A DNA stretch of 64,000 nt from Corythucha ciliata (taxonomy: Eukaryota; Arthropoda; Insecta; Hemiptera; Tingidae), in contig CM075942.1 of NCBI GenBank assembly GCA_038030265.1, positions 558,001-622,000 on the forward strand, given 5' to 3'. This document shows, one piece after another, positions 41,410 through 53,533 of the stretch. The notes beneath the pieces were generated by a model that saw only the letters and a list, made by a program, of their open reading frames with translations, searched no databases and was not told the origin of the DNA. The translations under genes and the position numbers were made by a program. Position 1 is the stretch's first letter. Every line of letters begins with the position of its first letter.

Positions 41410-42238
41410 GTTAGCACGATAACTCTCGTAGAAATTAATTTAGCGGAACGCGCTTTGGCACAAAAATCAGTAGTCATAAGACACCGGTCGGTATTGCATT
41501 TGGGCCAAATCGGTCAAGGTGGAGGGGGGGAAAATCGGGCTTGAAGTCGTCAAAAAATCACTAAAAATCACCAGTTGATTCTAGAAGCATCATATTCGGT
41601 ACGTATACTACATGTTAGACTAGCCTTTGATTCCCATTTTAATTTTTTGAAAAAGTCAAGGGGGAGGGGGTGGTGCCCCCGGGGTGGAAGTAAGTGTGTG
41701 GTCACGTTAGCACGATAACTTTCGTACAAATTAATTTAGCGGAACGCGCTTTGGCAAAAAAATCAGTAGTCATAAGACCCCGGTCGGTATTGCATTTGGG
41801 CCAAATCGGTCATGGTGGTGGTGGGGGGGGTAAATAGGGCTTGAAATGGTAAAAAAATCACCAAAAATCACCAGTTGATTCTAGAAGCATCATATTCGGT
41901 ACGTACACTCCATGTTAGACTAGCCTTTTATTCCCATTTTAATTTTTTGAAAAATTCGAGGGGGAGGGGGTGATGTTCTCTGGTGGAAGTAAGTGTGAGG
42001 CCTTGTTAGCACGATAACTCTCGTAGAAATTAATTTAGCGGAACGCGCTATGGCACAAAAATCAGTAGTCATAAGGCCCCGGTCGGTATTGCATTTGGGC
42101 CAAATCGGTCAAGGTGGAGGGGGGAAAATAGGGGTTGAAATGGTAAAAAAATCACTACAAATCACCAGTTGATTCCAGAAGCATTATATTCGGTATGATG
42201 ATTCCATTTTGAAATAGCCTTTGATTCCCATTAAGTTC
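41410..42238. repeat. Tandem repeat, ~297 bp unit, 2.8 copies
   Basis: Units start at 41410, 41706 and 42005 with GTTAGCACGATAACT and share AATTTAGCGGAACGCGC, GGTCGGTATTGCATTTGGGC and ATCACCAGTTGATTC. Periods are 296 and 299 bp; the third unit breaks off near 42238 after TTGATTCCCATT. Copies are about 90 percent alike by eye. No coding frame; looks like a satellite seed or the internal repeat of a larger element. Confidence 0.9.
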
Positions 42239-42239
42239 A

Positions 42240-44470
42240 GCTTAAACAAACCCGGCAGCAAACAGTACGAGGGAGGGTCAAACATAAACGAAACAAATCA
42301 TGGTCTCAACATTACTACTTCTGGGACGGCTTAGGGTATCCGTATACAAAATGAAATGCACTCTTTCCGACCGCCAGCTGCCGGAGCGAAATGTTTTTAA
42401 TGTTTATGTATCCGCAATCCGCAATGACGATATAACCGGACGATATGACGATGCCGGGGGCGAAATACGGGCGCTTTAGTTATATTAAATTGAACGACCC
42501 ACCTCGGTAATTGGTAATTGTGGAGTACCGTTCGTTGAATATTGCTTTTCTGATTACCAAGCCACCCCTGCTCCCAGGATCGGTGGTCAGCAAGAATCCT
42601 CTGTGGACTGGATGGACGTAAGTTGAAGTCCTCAATTAAAAGAGGAAAGAAAGGCTGTCCGCAAAGCATGGATGGTAAGTATCGGTTTCTTCAGATATTA
42701 TATTGCATGAAGACTGTTCGATATACTCTTACCGCTGCGAAACGCCTATTTTTGTAGGTTAGGATCCTGGCGTGGTGGCGTCCGGATGTCGGTTACTCGA
42801 CGATGGACAACGGCGGTTATTTTGCATCGCTGACCTTGATTAAGGCCTAAAAGAAGTTTCATTTTCATTTTAAATAAGAAGTAGTGTCTAATTCCATTTT
42901 TTCACCTACATTTCTTCGCAAAGGCCTATTGCAAAGAACACCAAAACAAGCACTTTTCGCTATAAATGTGTTCATTTCTTCAAGATTTTACGAAGAGGTG
43001 CGATAATCTGAGTTTGGTACTTTGATCCTCACTAATGAGGCAAGTTTTTGTGAAATTTGCCAAACCTGGATGGCATTTCATGATTCGCTACGATGCAATT
43101 AAGTTACGGCTAAACTGCCTAAAATCTGTACAAATCTCCACAATCTGACTGGTTACGGAAAAAGTGCGACTACTTTCGGGGGAAAAATGTCTGCTCTTTT
43201 CGGTAGTGCCCTCATATTTAATGTACGCGTAACTGTTCTCAACTTATAAGCGCTGAAAAACCAACGTCATGGCTAAAACTACTAAAATATCGATTATCTC
43301 GAAAACGGTTAGAAATCGGACCTATGTTTATATGGACTTTTATGGTCCATTTTGGACCTAGAAAAACCCCCTGCATTATTGCCGTCGACTTACCAAACAC
43401 CCTGTATGTATACCACGGTCATAAAATCAAATCCTACAAGATATGAGGGGTGATTCTGTAACTTTAGAATTTTTCGTGTCGTAACTGGGAAGGAGGGGGA
43501 GAGGATGTGTCCCGTTTCCGTGGTTTTTCCACACATTCTCTCGTGAAAATTCCACAGTTTAATTCAATAGGTATCGTAAAAAACATGGCAATGAGGTACC
43601 ACCCCTCGCGCTACTTGCATTACTAAGACGCGTAAATTTTTAGAAATTAGATTTTTCTAACGGTTAATATGGATTTCATAATTTTTTAAAACGAAGGCCC
43701 GTGTGCTAAGTCGTTCCTCGACTCCAATCTATCCACAGACGGTAGAATCACGCGGTTTTCACGTTTTTCACATTTTTGGCTACTTTTTGTTATTCCCCCA
43801 CTCAACCATCCCAAAAGTGCCCCCGTCCCTCAACTTTCCATTTGCATACTTTCTCTCGCCTGACACTTGACTCTCCGGTCAAATCCCTGACCGCTACGTG
43901 ACCGAACCGGTTCGCGTGCTATAAACGCCTGTGTATTTTTCACCCCTCCGCGCTGAAACTATCTCCTCCCCGGATTTTCATCCGATTTTGGATTTTTCGC
44001 TCTCCAATCCTTCACAACCACTATAGTACTAAAGTTAGTTTTTGCCAAAAATAAAATAAATGTAATGAGCGATTAATTCATTTTGAATACTATAGTACTA
44101 AGTTAGCTATCCAGAACGCTTGGAGCGCTAGGGGCGGCGGTTTCAACCGAGAGCTGTTCTCCGCCTACAGGGTTCGTTCATTCCGCATTTACGTCTTACG
44201 CGTTTTACTGAAGGGTTCTTGAGTCTGATTCTCACATCCATCCGATCCAGCTACTTAATTAATCGTTATTATTCGGTAAGTACTCCTTGATTTACTTTGG
44301 TTACTCGATGGTTATGCTGAAAATTAATATGGAATGTTTTGGTTTTGGAAAATCAACGATCCCGGCTTAGAACAGAAATCTTACCTAGTTGTCCCACTCC
44401 ACCAATGTCAATTTCATCCCTGCATCTGACCACTGACTCTCTAGTCAGAAATCTAAAAATTCACCCATCG
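42240..44470. other. No gene; decayed foldback fragments
   Basis: CAGCTGCCGGAGCG near 42372 and CTGTATGTATACCACGGTC near 43410, with TAGATTTTTCTAACGG near 43650, resemble parts of the foldback at 28335-29826. AAACACCCTGTATG at 43397-43410 looks like a foldback or mariner end. The sequence CTATAGTACTAA...TTAGTTTTTGCC near 44020 and ACTATAGTACTAAGTTAGC near 44090 are short direct repeats. A frame at 42397-42669 (minus) has no motif. No gene seen. Confidence 0.5.
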
Positions 44471-44475
44471 AAACC

Positions 44476-44523
44476 GCCTCGGTGGTGTAATGGATACAAT
44501 ACTCGCTTCGCAACCCAGCGGGC
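44476..44523 (+). tRNA. tRNA-like 5' half (SINE or pseudo-tRNA)
   Basis: GCCTCGGTGGTGTAATGGAT has the acceptor start and box A (TGGTGTAATGG) of a tRNA, followed by a D-arm-like stretch and an anticodon-like stem CGCT/AGCG. The TpsiC arm with box B is absent, and unrelated AT-rich DNA follows. It is a relic: either a tRNA pseudogene or the head of a tRNA-derived SINE cut just upstream of the MITE at 44557. Confidence 0.5.
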
Positions 44524-44556
44524 CTTTAAAAATGTTGGAAGAATCAAAGGGAATTT

Positions 44557-44695
44557 TATAGCTATTTCCATTCAACACAATACACAAGTGTAGTGTAGCG
44601 TCCTCTCCATAAACATATGTTTCAATTTAGAGTGAACGGGTGGAAAAACTTACAACACACTGTTAATGTATTGCATCGAATGGAAAACGCCATTA
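44557..44695. repeat. TATAGCG-family MITE (GTGTAGTGT subtype)
   Basis: Ends TATAGCTATTTCCATTCAAC and CGAATGGAAAACGCCATTA; inside, ACACAAGTGTAGTGTAG and ACGGGTGGAAAAACTTACA. Reverse orientation relative to 16908-17043. Confidence 0.75.
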
Positions 44696-44949
44696 GTTTG
44701 AAAATGAGACCTATTTTCACTTAATATTTTTTGTCACATGTATCCATATTTTTTTCCACTCGTATTCCACATATTTTTAAAACTTCAAATTTCACGAGAT
44801 GATCGCATCGGGCTATATCACAAACTACACGTAGTAATCATCAGTGTGCGTGAATCATAAACGGTAGCAGCCCCACCACCACCAAACACTAATGTTAAAA
44901 TCGCCATTTTAAAATTAAAAACAGTTTTTCTTAAATATTAATGACTTCT

Positions 44950-46489
44950 AGTCCAGTCAAATCGTATTAAAAAAAAATACCACACGTGGAAAAAAATCTC
45001 GTCTTTGATTTCTTCACTTTATTCTATGTTTTTTGGGGTGAGGAACACGAATCTGAAGAGATCCAACAAAATTTCCTTGTGCGTTTTGTGACAATCGCGA
45101 AAAACTGCTAATTTTTGCCACTTTTTCCAGTTTTTCGCTTGCAACTCCTCAATAACGCATTCTTCAGAAAATTGTACCCTGTGCTTTTTTGAAGAGTATC
45201 AAGTTCTGCGTCTAATCATGTTTCGTTTGTCACAATTGGCCTAGCCGTTTCACCGGTATTGATTTTTTTTTAAAATTATCATTTTTAGCCGCCTTTGGCA
45301 AAATGTGCAAAAAAATAAAAATAGTTCAACTCGTTGAGTGGTGTAATCTATGACTCTACCTATAATACTGGTGATACATTGAGTTTCCACATTTTTGTGG
45401 AAAATGTTGGTGGGTGTAGCCACTTTTTGGAAACAAAACCTATTTTCATCGCTCTGTACAGAATATTTTCCGGGCCTTGAAAAATCTGGCAAATATGAAT
45501 TCTGACGGCAAATTTCACCAGCTTTTACTGAAAAATAGTAGAATTTTCATCGAAGGCTTCGTTCGAAATTTATAGGCGAAAATGTTCGTCTGAAGGCAGG
45601 AGTTATTGGAAAATTACTCATTTTGTGGATTTCCCAGTGCATTATATTGCCACTTATCGGGTCTTTATAAAAACGTCATAAATGACTTGTTATAGGGAAT
45701 TTAACGAGCTTTCAGATGATTTCCTTTAAAGTTTAATCTGATAGATAGTTTTTGAGCTATAGGCCGAAATGTGACGAAAAATACGTTTTGGCGAAAATTC
45801 CCAAATTATTTGACGTTATTGCCCTGTCTTGTGTTAATCTTCAAATACAATTTCATGTAATAGGTCTGATAGAAAATTCAATCAGCTTTCAGATCGTTAT
45901 TTATAGAAAGCAATTGGACTACTAGTTCCCGAGCTACTGTTAAAAATGTGCAGAAAAACGTGGTTTTTTGGGCCGCCTTTTTTCACGTTATTTGTCACGT
46001 TACTGATACCACTGATTTTCCCTGTAGGTTTCAAGACTTTTCACTTATGTAAAATCCAACTCTGAACAACTTTGATTTCTTGGCATTATTCGATTGGAAC
46101 AGCCGTTTTTAAGTTGCAGCTGCTTTGGTCATTTTTATTAATTTTACCAAAAGAGGCTAAAAATGACAATTTAAAGAAAAATCAATACCAGCGAAACGGC
46201 TGGGTCAATAGTGACAAAAAAAAAACAAAAAACAATTCGACTCAAAATTCAATCGTTTTCAAAAAATGAGAGGGTAACATTTTCCGTGGAATGCGTCATT
46301 AAGGAGTTATAAGCAAACAACTGAAAAATGTGCCAAAAATTCGTAGTTTATCTCGATTTTCTCCAAACGCACAAGGAAATTTTGTTGGATCTCTTCAGAT
46401 TCGTGTTCCTCGCCCCAAAAAACATATAGTAAAGTGAAAAAAATCAAATACGAGATTTTTTCCACGTGGAACTACCGTTTGAATGGACT
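44950..46489. repeat. Foldback element, 1.54 kb
   Basis: Ends AGTCCAGTCAAATCG and CGTTTGAATGGACT. The arms are traceable for 300-350 bp: CCACACGTGGAAAAAAATCTCG...GGAACACGAATCTGAAGAG at the left is mirrored at 46360-46470, and CCGTTTCACCGGTATTGATT near 45246 is mirrored near 46180-46200. The middle is unique AT-rich DNA without a real gene. No clear target duplication. It stands just upstream of the transposase gene at 46525, but I see no sign that it belongs to it. Confidence 0.8.
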
Positions 46490-46524
46490 CTTAAATTTTC
46501 AGGTTGGTGTTCTGAGGAATCAAG

Positions 46525-49500
46525 ATGGGTACCTTTTCTGGCGCATTGGACGTAATTTATGAGAACTTCGCTAACAACGTTGCGACTGTTCTTGTTGACG
46601 AGAGGTACCAGAAGCCTCCACAGAAATTGACTCGCAAAGAGTCGCTGACCATTTTCAGAAAACTTTGCGTGACTCAGTATTGTTGGGTAGACAACGAACT
46701 TATTAAAAGGAATCCGAACTCATTTAATTCATTGGTTGGTAAGTTTCGTTTACGATACAATAGACGCGTGTCCAAGGTTTTAAACGAAATAACCATGCTC
46801 ATGGAAGCAAAACGGATAACTTTGCTAGCAAGTGATGAATATGACCCTGAAACTGTTGAGTGTTCTACCTCGGTTGCTCAACCATTATTCGAGTGTGAAG
46901 AAAACAACGAAATTGTTCCCCTCGACCTATCAAAGGATGAGGTAGTGACAAATGTTTTCGATGGAGTTAGCAACCCCAGCTCTAGTACCCATGAGTATAA
47001 GTCACAAGGGGAGAAAATAAATAAGTTTCTTTTTGTACACGAAATTGACATCGAACTGAAAGAAGCGCTGTTTTGTGATGGTAACCAGAAGCTGAAATTC
47101 AATTACACGAATATATTGAGGCGAATTCTCCTACAGCATGACATTCCGTGTGTTGTCTGCATAAAAAGGGTAAAAATGACGCAATCAATGTTCGTTGCGT
47201 ATGGTTACTGCAAATTCGATAATTGTAGGAGATACAAGCTCACGATATCGACCCACAGGATTCATGTTTGTTGTGACAAAAAAAACAATAGATGAGTGTC
47301 ACAACTCGGAAAAATTGACATCTGTCCTCAACAGAGAGGACAGACAGAAGGCCAAGGATGCTCTAGCCTCGACAACGGCCTTCAAATATCGATCGGAGTC
47401 GGTGTTGAAAGCTAAAGAAAGCCTTCTCACAAGAGGCAACCTGCAGGATGTCAAGTCCTCTGCAGGTAAAACAGGAGGCTATGGCTGCTAACGACATGGA
47501 CAAAGACCCTTTGATTAGTTTGCTGAAATTGGAAAGACAAGGGGTTATGACTAATGACATTTACATTCGACAAGTAGCAACGCGTTCGCATTGTATTATG
47601 CATAGTCCCAGCCAACTAGAGACTTTGAAAAAGGTGAAACGTGTGCAGAAGAATCGTGTTGTCGTACATGTGGACGCAACTGGTTCTGTTGTACGAGATT
47701 TCAACTTAGAGTGCGAAGAAACCAAAAGGGTATACTACTACTACGTAGCAGTGACGACCTATCCCCCTACCGAAAACCGGAAACATGGAATTTTCCCGAT
47801 AACTGAATTTGTCTCAAGGAATCATAACATAAACGCCATTTGTTCTTGGCTTTTGTATTATGCTTCAAGTATTGCGCCTACGAAAGTCTCTAAGCTTGTC
47901 AGTAAAGTAGTGACTGACTGGAGCCTTGCAATAATTAAGGCGGTGCTTTTGGCCTGGAACGAAATGAGCCTCGAAGAATACCATTCACGATGCTTTGAGT
48001 GGGCTAGCAATCCCGAAAGCCCGGATATGACATCAGCAGTAATTGTCGTGATGTGCTGCTCACATTTTGTTAAGACTGTTGGGTGTGACGTGTCAAAGTT
48101 GGCACTATGCAAACATGACAGAAAAGTTATGAAATTTATGGTTTGCAGTTTAGTTAAATGTAGGACTTTGGATTTTAGTAAGTATATAATACTTCCTGGG
48201 AGGAATTCAAGCAGCTATTCCTCCATTTCTGTATTCTTTTGTTATGCAAGAAAGCAAACTCTCTTGCTATGGACGCAATGAACGCGTTACTGATTGCTCA
48301 CGAAGATTCGGAGGAAATTTATGAAATAGATTCGGAAGTATCTGACATGGATGACACCGAACAAATTCACGAATCTGGAGCACAGTACTTGCGGAACAAT
48401 TTCTACAAAAGTGCTATTGTATTGAAAAACAAGGCACAAGATATTGTTAGTAACTACGGGGATGATAAATGGAGCGAAAGTAATGTGTACTTTGCTCCCG
48501 ATTGGCTCGAGTGCTTCATTCAAAAGTACGTACCATACGTAGCTATGTGGTCGGGAATAATTCAAAGTAAAACCAACGGAAGATCCCGGGAAAGTAATGC
48601 TGTAGTGGAAGAATACTTCAGCCTTATCAAGAACGCAGTCCTGAACCATGAGACAAAGTTAAGGATTGACCGGTTCATTCCCTATGCGAAAGAATTGAAG
48701 GATTCGCAAGTGAAAATTGTCGAATTCGATATACCTTCCAACCGCTGCACAAAAAACAAGCAAGTGTCCTTGGGGGTTAGTAAAAAACCTGCACTAAAAA
48801 AGGCTGCTAACACAAATGCAGAAGAACAAGAATCCAGGAACAAGAAGGGAAATCAGAAGGCAATTGGCTATTTGACATTAGCCGGACCAGAGAAATTGCT
48901 GAAAGTGACTTCTTTTAAACCGAAGAAGAAGAACAGCAAGTCTCTCAAGACCAAAACAAAGAGGGAAACTCTTGATAGCAAGTCAGCGTGCTGTATTGAC
49001 TACATTGAGCATTGATGAGTCGGCACTTGATCAGTCTTTGCCTCTCATTTATTCATGTAAATTTGTGTCGTCAAATAACACAACCCAGACTTTGCTGCCG
49101 ACAGATTTGTTAACTTTGGGACCAAAGAAATGGTTATACGATAGAGTCATCGACGCTACTTTACTCAATTACGTCAACCAGAGTTCAAATGAACAACGAC
49201 GTGTGGCAGCTTTGCCTTGTTATGCTGGGACAAATGTCATTGACGACAAGTTCCTTCAACGAGATTCAACACTGAAACTTGAATCGCATGAAGTTCTATT
49301 CGTGCCTATCAATTTCAATGGCAATCACTGGGTTCTATTGATTGTCGACCACCGTAGTCATTCCTTTTCTTACTGTGATTCCATAGTTAATTCGGTTGCG
49401 ACATCAAAGAGAGGGGGCACCCACTACTTTGGAAGAGTAAGACAGCTATTGGCAAAAAGTTGTCCTGATATTTTTGGATACTCCGGTTACGACTACTGTC

Positions 49501-49658
49501 ACACAAAAGTCCTCAAACAAAATGATGGCCACAACGGCGGTATTTTCGTTTTGGAAAATGCCAGAAGATATTTAGAGGCATCCAATATGACCGCTGAAAT
49601 TGATTGTGTGGTGTTAGGCAGTTGCGAGGAAACAAAACAATATGACTTCAAAATATAA
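46525..49658 (+). pseudogene. DDE transposase fused to Ulp1-like protease, frameshifted
   Basis: One long protein broken into successive frames (46525-47295, 47195-47491, 47448-48281, 48239-49015, 48972-49658), i.e. about four frameshifts. Start region: a Met after TTCAG, then an unrecognised ~200-residue domain. Middle: VVVHVDATGSVVRDF (first Asp), VVTDWSLAIIKAV (second Asp), VMCCSHFVKTVG (the C..H block), and later RESNAVVEEYFSLIKNA (catalytic Glu block), the layout of MULE/KDZ-like DDE transposases. C-terminal 170 residues: a C48/Ulp1-like fold with VPINFNGNHWVLLIVD (His) and SYCDSI (Asp), but the block that should read CG(V/I)F is HNGGIFV, so the catalytic Cys is missing. Transposases with Ulp1 proteases are known from plants and other animals; the exact family is not certain to me. 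Confidence 0.8.
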
Positions 49659-49664
49659 ATAAAT

Positions 49665-49814
49665 AGGTCTATTCGTTTGTCGCCCCGGACTACTCCGAGC
49701 AGCACGAAATTTTACAACCTCGCGGGTTATCATGTGAAATAACGCGCAAAAATAATGAAAGGTTAGTACTTTCAGTGCTGATAGTGCAGCTCCGGGCGAC
49801 AAACGAATAGACCT
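49665..49814. repeat. MITE with AGGTCTATTCGTTTGTCGCC ends
   Basis: About 150 bp with perfect inverted ends AGGTCTATTCGTTTGTCGCC and GGCGACAAACGAATAGACCT; AAT flanks both sides (possible 3-bp duplication; TA is an alternative reading). A diverged copy in the other orientation lies at 58286-58425. It inserted directly after the protease frame. Confidence 0.85.
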
Positions 49815-49885
49815 AATCACTTGATGTTCTGAAACTGTGACAAGCGGTTCATCTCTTTTAGCATAACTAGCTTGGTGTCGTTACA

Positions 49886-49900
49886 TGGTGCCAGGTTGTG
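49886..49900 (+). promoter_or_regulatory. Primer-binding site of Gypsy B
   Basis: TGGTGCCAGGTTGTG begins directly after the LTR end GTTACA. The TGG start, complementary to a tRNA CCA end, and zero spacing fit a primer-binding site; the tRNA is not identified. Confidence 0.6.
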
Positions 49901-49923
49901 TTTGAACACGAACCTGTAGTGAA

Positions 49924-51150
49924 ATGCCGAAAGGAAAGAAGAAACAAAGAGGTAGGACGAACACTACCCAAGAATGGTTGGAAAGCGATCATGAGGCTCA
50001 CACAGAAGAGGCAAAGGGCCCCTTAACCAGGAACAAGGTAAGAAAAGCTTTGTCTGACGCTATGAAGGCCTTGGATTTAGTTGCAAAATACGAAGAAAAT
50101 CAAAAGCAGTCGAGCACGGCTCAACCTTCTTCAAATAGAAAAGTAATTCGTACGCCTATGTTATCTCCCTTTATTGACCCTAATGTTAGTGGATCAGAGG
50201 AATCTTTTTCATCGTACAGCCAGGCTCAACAAGCTGCGGAAAGGTTTGATGGTTCGATGGAACGTAACTCACGTACAGTCCATGGGGGTGTTGTAAGTTT
50301 ACAACCTCCAGAAAATTTCGATTTCAAATACCCTGAAAAATGGCCCCGGTGGATAAAAAGATTTGAAAGATACCGCTTAGCTTCTGAGCTATATCTGAAA
50401 CCGGATCTACAACAGATTAGCTTGCTTCTATATACTTTGGGTCAGGAGGGAGAAAATATTTACAGTACGTTTGAAATAGATGATAAGAGCGTGGAATATG
50501 AAATTGTAGTCAGTTTTTTCGACCAATGCCTATCTCTCGAAAAAAAAACATTGTCTATGAGAGGGCTAAATTCCTGAAAAGAAGACAAGAGCCAGGGGAA
50601 CCAGTGGATGGTTTCATCAATGATTTACATAGGTTGGCAGAAACCTGTGAATTCGGTCAACTTAAAGATAGTTTGATAAGAGATCTAATAGTTATTGGGG
50701 TGAGCGACGCAAAACTATCTGAAAACCTTCAGATGGACAAAAACCTTACTCTTCAAAAGGCAATAAATAAGGCACGTCAATCAGAGTCTGTAGCAAAACA
50801 GCAGCTCATCGTGCGAGCCAACGACAATCAATTGAATGGAGAGGTCGACGCAGTGAAGTCGAAAGGGTCGTTTTTTCACAATTTCCAAAGGACTTTCCGG
50901 TGCCGTAAATGTGGAAAAACGCATGGTCCTCGTCAGTGCCCAGCATTCAATGAAAAATGCAGGAATTGTAACGATTTGGGTCATTTCGCGTTTTGTTGCC
51001 CCAAGGGTAGCTATGTCAAAGAAGTACAGTGTGGAGACACACTGAATTCGAACTACCTGGGCAAATTAACATTTCCATGTGGATTGCCTTGCCCTATGGT
51101 TAAATTAACTGTCAATGGTCAGGAGGTAGATTTTAAAATGGATTCGGGAG
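49924..51150 (+). pseudogene. Gypsy B gag and protease start
   Basis: The basic N-terminus starts MPKGKKKQRGR. The gag core follows (YPEKWPRWIKRFERYRLAS, then LYTLGQEGENIYSTF) and, after a frame change at the A-run near 50541-50549, continues as RQEPGEPVDGFINDLHRLAE and GQLKDSLIRDLIVIGV, which is the classic Gypsy gag block. Two zinc knuckles follow: CRKCGKTHGPRQC (CX2CX3HX4C) and CRNCNDLGHFAFC (CX2CX4HX4C). The protease begins with MVKLTVNGQEVDFKMDSGA and is cut right at the active site by the insertion at 51151. The frame change in a homopolymer may be recent decay or a sequencing error. Confidence 0.85.
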
Positions 51151-52250
51151 CTGGGGCCTTATTCTTGAACGCCTTAGCAACACTAGTTTCGATTGCGTTA
51201 TTGCCTTTTTGAGAAAGCAACACTGCGAAGCGGTATTCTTGAATTTGGCACTACTGCTTTGGGTCGCAATGTTGCAAAAGCAGTAATGCCTTCTGTGGTT
51301 TTTTGGAAACACCCCCTGTAGGTGTTTCAATTTTCAAAGCTTCGATTGTAACGTTGCCTTCTCTGTTGCCATGGGAAATCCGAGAGTTTCCATTTTGTTT
51401 TTTACAAGAAGGAATTTATTTTTCACAGTTGAGCTTTCTTGTTCGGTGAGTGCGGTTTGTAAAAATAAAAGAGAATCCCTTGAAAAACGAATATTTCGTC
51501 TAATCGTCCTTCGAAAAATGAGTTGCAAGAGACCTAGCTGAATCAGCGACATACCCACGAGAAACGCTCAGTAAGATGCGTGGGGAGGCAAGGAAGGGCT
51601 GCACGCCACAATTAGGCTCACCAGCATTTCTCAGATGGGTTGGGCAATGAAGTCGAAGTTTAAAAGTTGTCCTCGTTGTGCATAAAATTGGATGTAATTT
51701 AGGTCCATCAGTGTTCTTCGACCAGAATCCCGGGACTAGCCTAAGGCCCCTTGCACATTAGGAAATAAAAGTCGCCCAGGTGCGGCGTCGCCTCTTGCAG
51801 TAAAAATACATAGAACTCTATGGGGCCTTTCACATTTGGCGCCGACGCGGGAGACGTCTCGCCCCCGAGAAAAAATACGCTGGCACGAGCGATAGGTGTT
51901 TTTTTTAGGCGTCGAAAGGGGCTAATTCAACGTCGACAACGAGATATCTTTGCCCCATGTGGGCGCTTAGATGGACAATAATGAGCTCCGCTGCTGTAGT
52001 CGAAAACTCTCATTTTAACAAAGAATTTCTAAACATAGCTCTAGCTTTGGAGATTTTTAAAAAAATTCACAACAGAAAGGAATCCCCGCGGTTATTTTAT
52101 TGCATCGATTCCAGTATTGCTAACAAATGGTATTCTTGAAACACTGAAACACTCTGCATCCCAGACAACATTGCTTTCACTTCTCTCAAAGCAACATTGC
52201 CTTCAAAGCAGTATTGCAAAATTCTCACAATTTCAAGAATAGGGCCCCAG
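51151..52250. repeat. MITE-like insertion in Gypsy B protease, 1.1 kb
   Basis: Ends CTGGGGCCTTATTCTTGAA and TTCAAGAATAGGGCCCCAG are inverted. Subterminal AGCAACA-TTGCCTT and GCAGTATTGC motifs recur on both sides (51180-51300 and 52115-52215). No coding frame of note. The Gypsy sequence on either side is not contiguous (about 200 residues of protease and reverse transcriptase are missing), so the insertion accompanied or followed a deletion. Confidence 0.65.
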
Positions 52251-52262
52251 ATGTATCTGTCA

Positions 52263-53513
52263 TGGGAAGGCGAATGGTTGAAGATCTTGGTCTCGGGAAA
52301 ATTTTTTAGTAAACTCGATTGTGCCAACGGATTTTGGCAGATCCCCCTGAATGAGGCTTCGTACAAGTTGACTACTTTCATTACACCTTTCGGGCCTTTT
52401 TTCTTTAAGCGTTTGTTCTGGCCCAGAAGCGTATCAGAAACGGATTAGTCAACTTTTGTCGGACCTCCAAGGTGTAGTCAATCAGGCTGATGACATTTTA
52501 GTTGTGGGGAAAACCGAAGAGGAACACGATGCAAAATTGGACAAAGTATTGAGGCGACTGGAAGAGAATGGAGTGACTCTTAATAGGAATAAGTGCGCTT
52601 TTGGGTTGAAAAGTGTTGTTTTTCTAGGGCATCTCATCTCTGACCAAGGTTTGAAACCCGATCCCGAGAAAACAAATGCGATTTCAGAAATGAAAACCCC
52701 AGAGAATGTGTCTGAATTGCGACAGTTTTTGGGCATGGTGAACCAGATGATGAAATTCGTGCCAAATTTAGTTGACATTACAGCTCCACTGAGGTGTTTG
52801 CTTAAAAAAGGTAATATCTGGACTTGGGATACACCACAAGAAAAAGCTTTCGAGGAATTGAAAGAAGCTGCTCAGAGTTCGATAGTACTGGCAAGCTATA
52901 GGACCGGAGCCGCTTCCCGAATTACTGCTGATGCATCTTCCTACGGCCTTGGTGCAGTGATTGAGCAATTAGATGGTGACAACTGGAGACCAGTTGCATT
53001 CGCTTCGAGAAGTATGTCTCCAGCGGAGAGTCGTTACGCCCAAATTGAGAAAGAGGCTCTTAGCCTCACTTGGGCATGTGAAAAGTTTTCACATTTAATC
53101 CTGGGTCGCAAATTCCTACTCTATACCGACCACAAGCCACTTATTGAAATTCTGGGGACGAAGCCAATTTCTGACCTGTCCGCTAGACTCCAAAGATTCC
53201 GCACGAGGTTGCAAATTTTTGACTATGAAATGGTTTACCTACCGGGAAAGGAAAATTTCACTGCGGATTGCTTATCTCGGTTGCCAAGCTGCGCGAACCG
53301 TACAGTTCAGGAACTAGAATTCGATGAAGAGTACAACGAAGCTCTGTTTATTCATAGCATAATAGAAGCTCTGTCTTGTTCAGATCGTCGTTTACAGGAG
53401 ATAAGGGAGGCTCAGCAAGTTGACACAGAATGTGAGGCATTGAAAAGCTCAATAATTCATAATACTTGGAGCAAGCTGTCGGTGTTTTGGAAATACCGCT
53501 CTCTTTTAGCATA
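52263..53513 (+). pseudogene. Gypsy B reverse transcriptase-RNase H fragment
   Basis: Starts inside the reverse transcriptase palm with FFSKLDCANGFWQIPL (catalytic Asp), a frame change near 52420, then NQADDILVVGKTEEEH with the catalytic DD, the thumb (FLGHLISDQGLKPDPEK) and the connection (LRQFLGMVNQMMKFVP). The RNase H of the Gypsy type follows: ITADASSYGLGAVI (Asp), IEKEALSLTWAC (Glu), LYTDHKPL (Asp), ending with ENFTADCLSRLP. The frame runs into LTR sequence and stops at about 53513 (WKYRSLLA). Integrase is absent. Confidence 0.9.
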
Positions 53514-53533
53514 ACTAGCTTAGTATCGTTACA

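Larger units (their letters stand above)
49825..53533 (+). mobile_element. Ty3/Gypsy element B, internally deleted
   Basis: Partial 5' LTR (TGTTCTGAAAC...GTCGTTACA, 49825-49885), primer site, gag, protease start, a MITE-like insertion (51151-52250), part of reverse transcriptase and RNase H, then an abrupt joint to the last ~35 bases of a 3' LTR (CTCTTTTAGCATAACTAGC...GTTACA, ending 53533). Integrase and most of the 3' LTR are lost. Confidence 0.8.
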
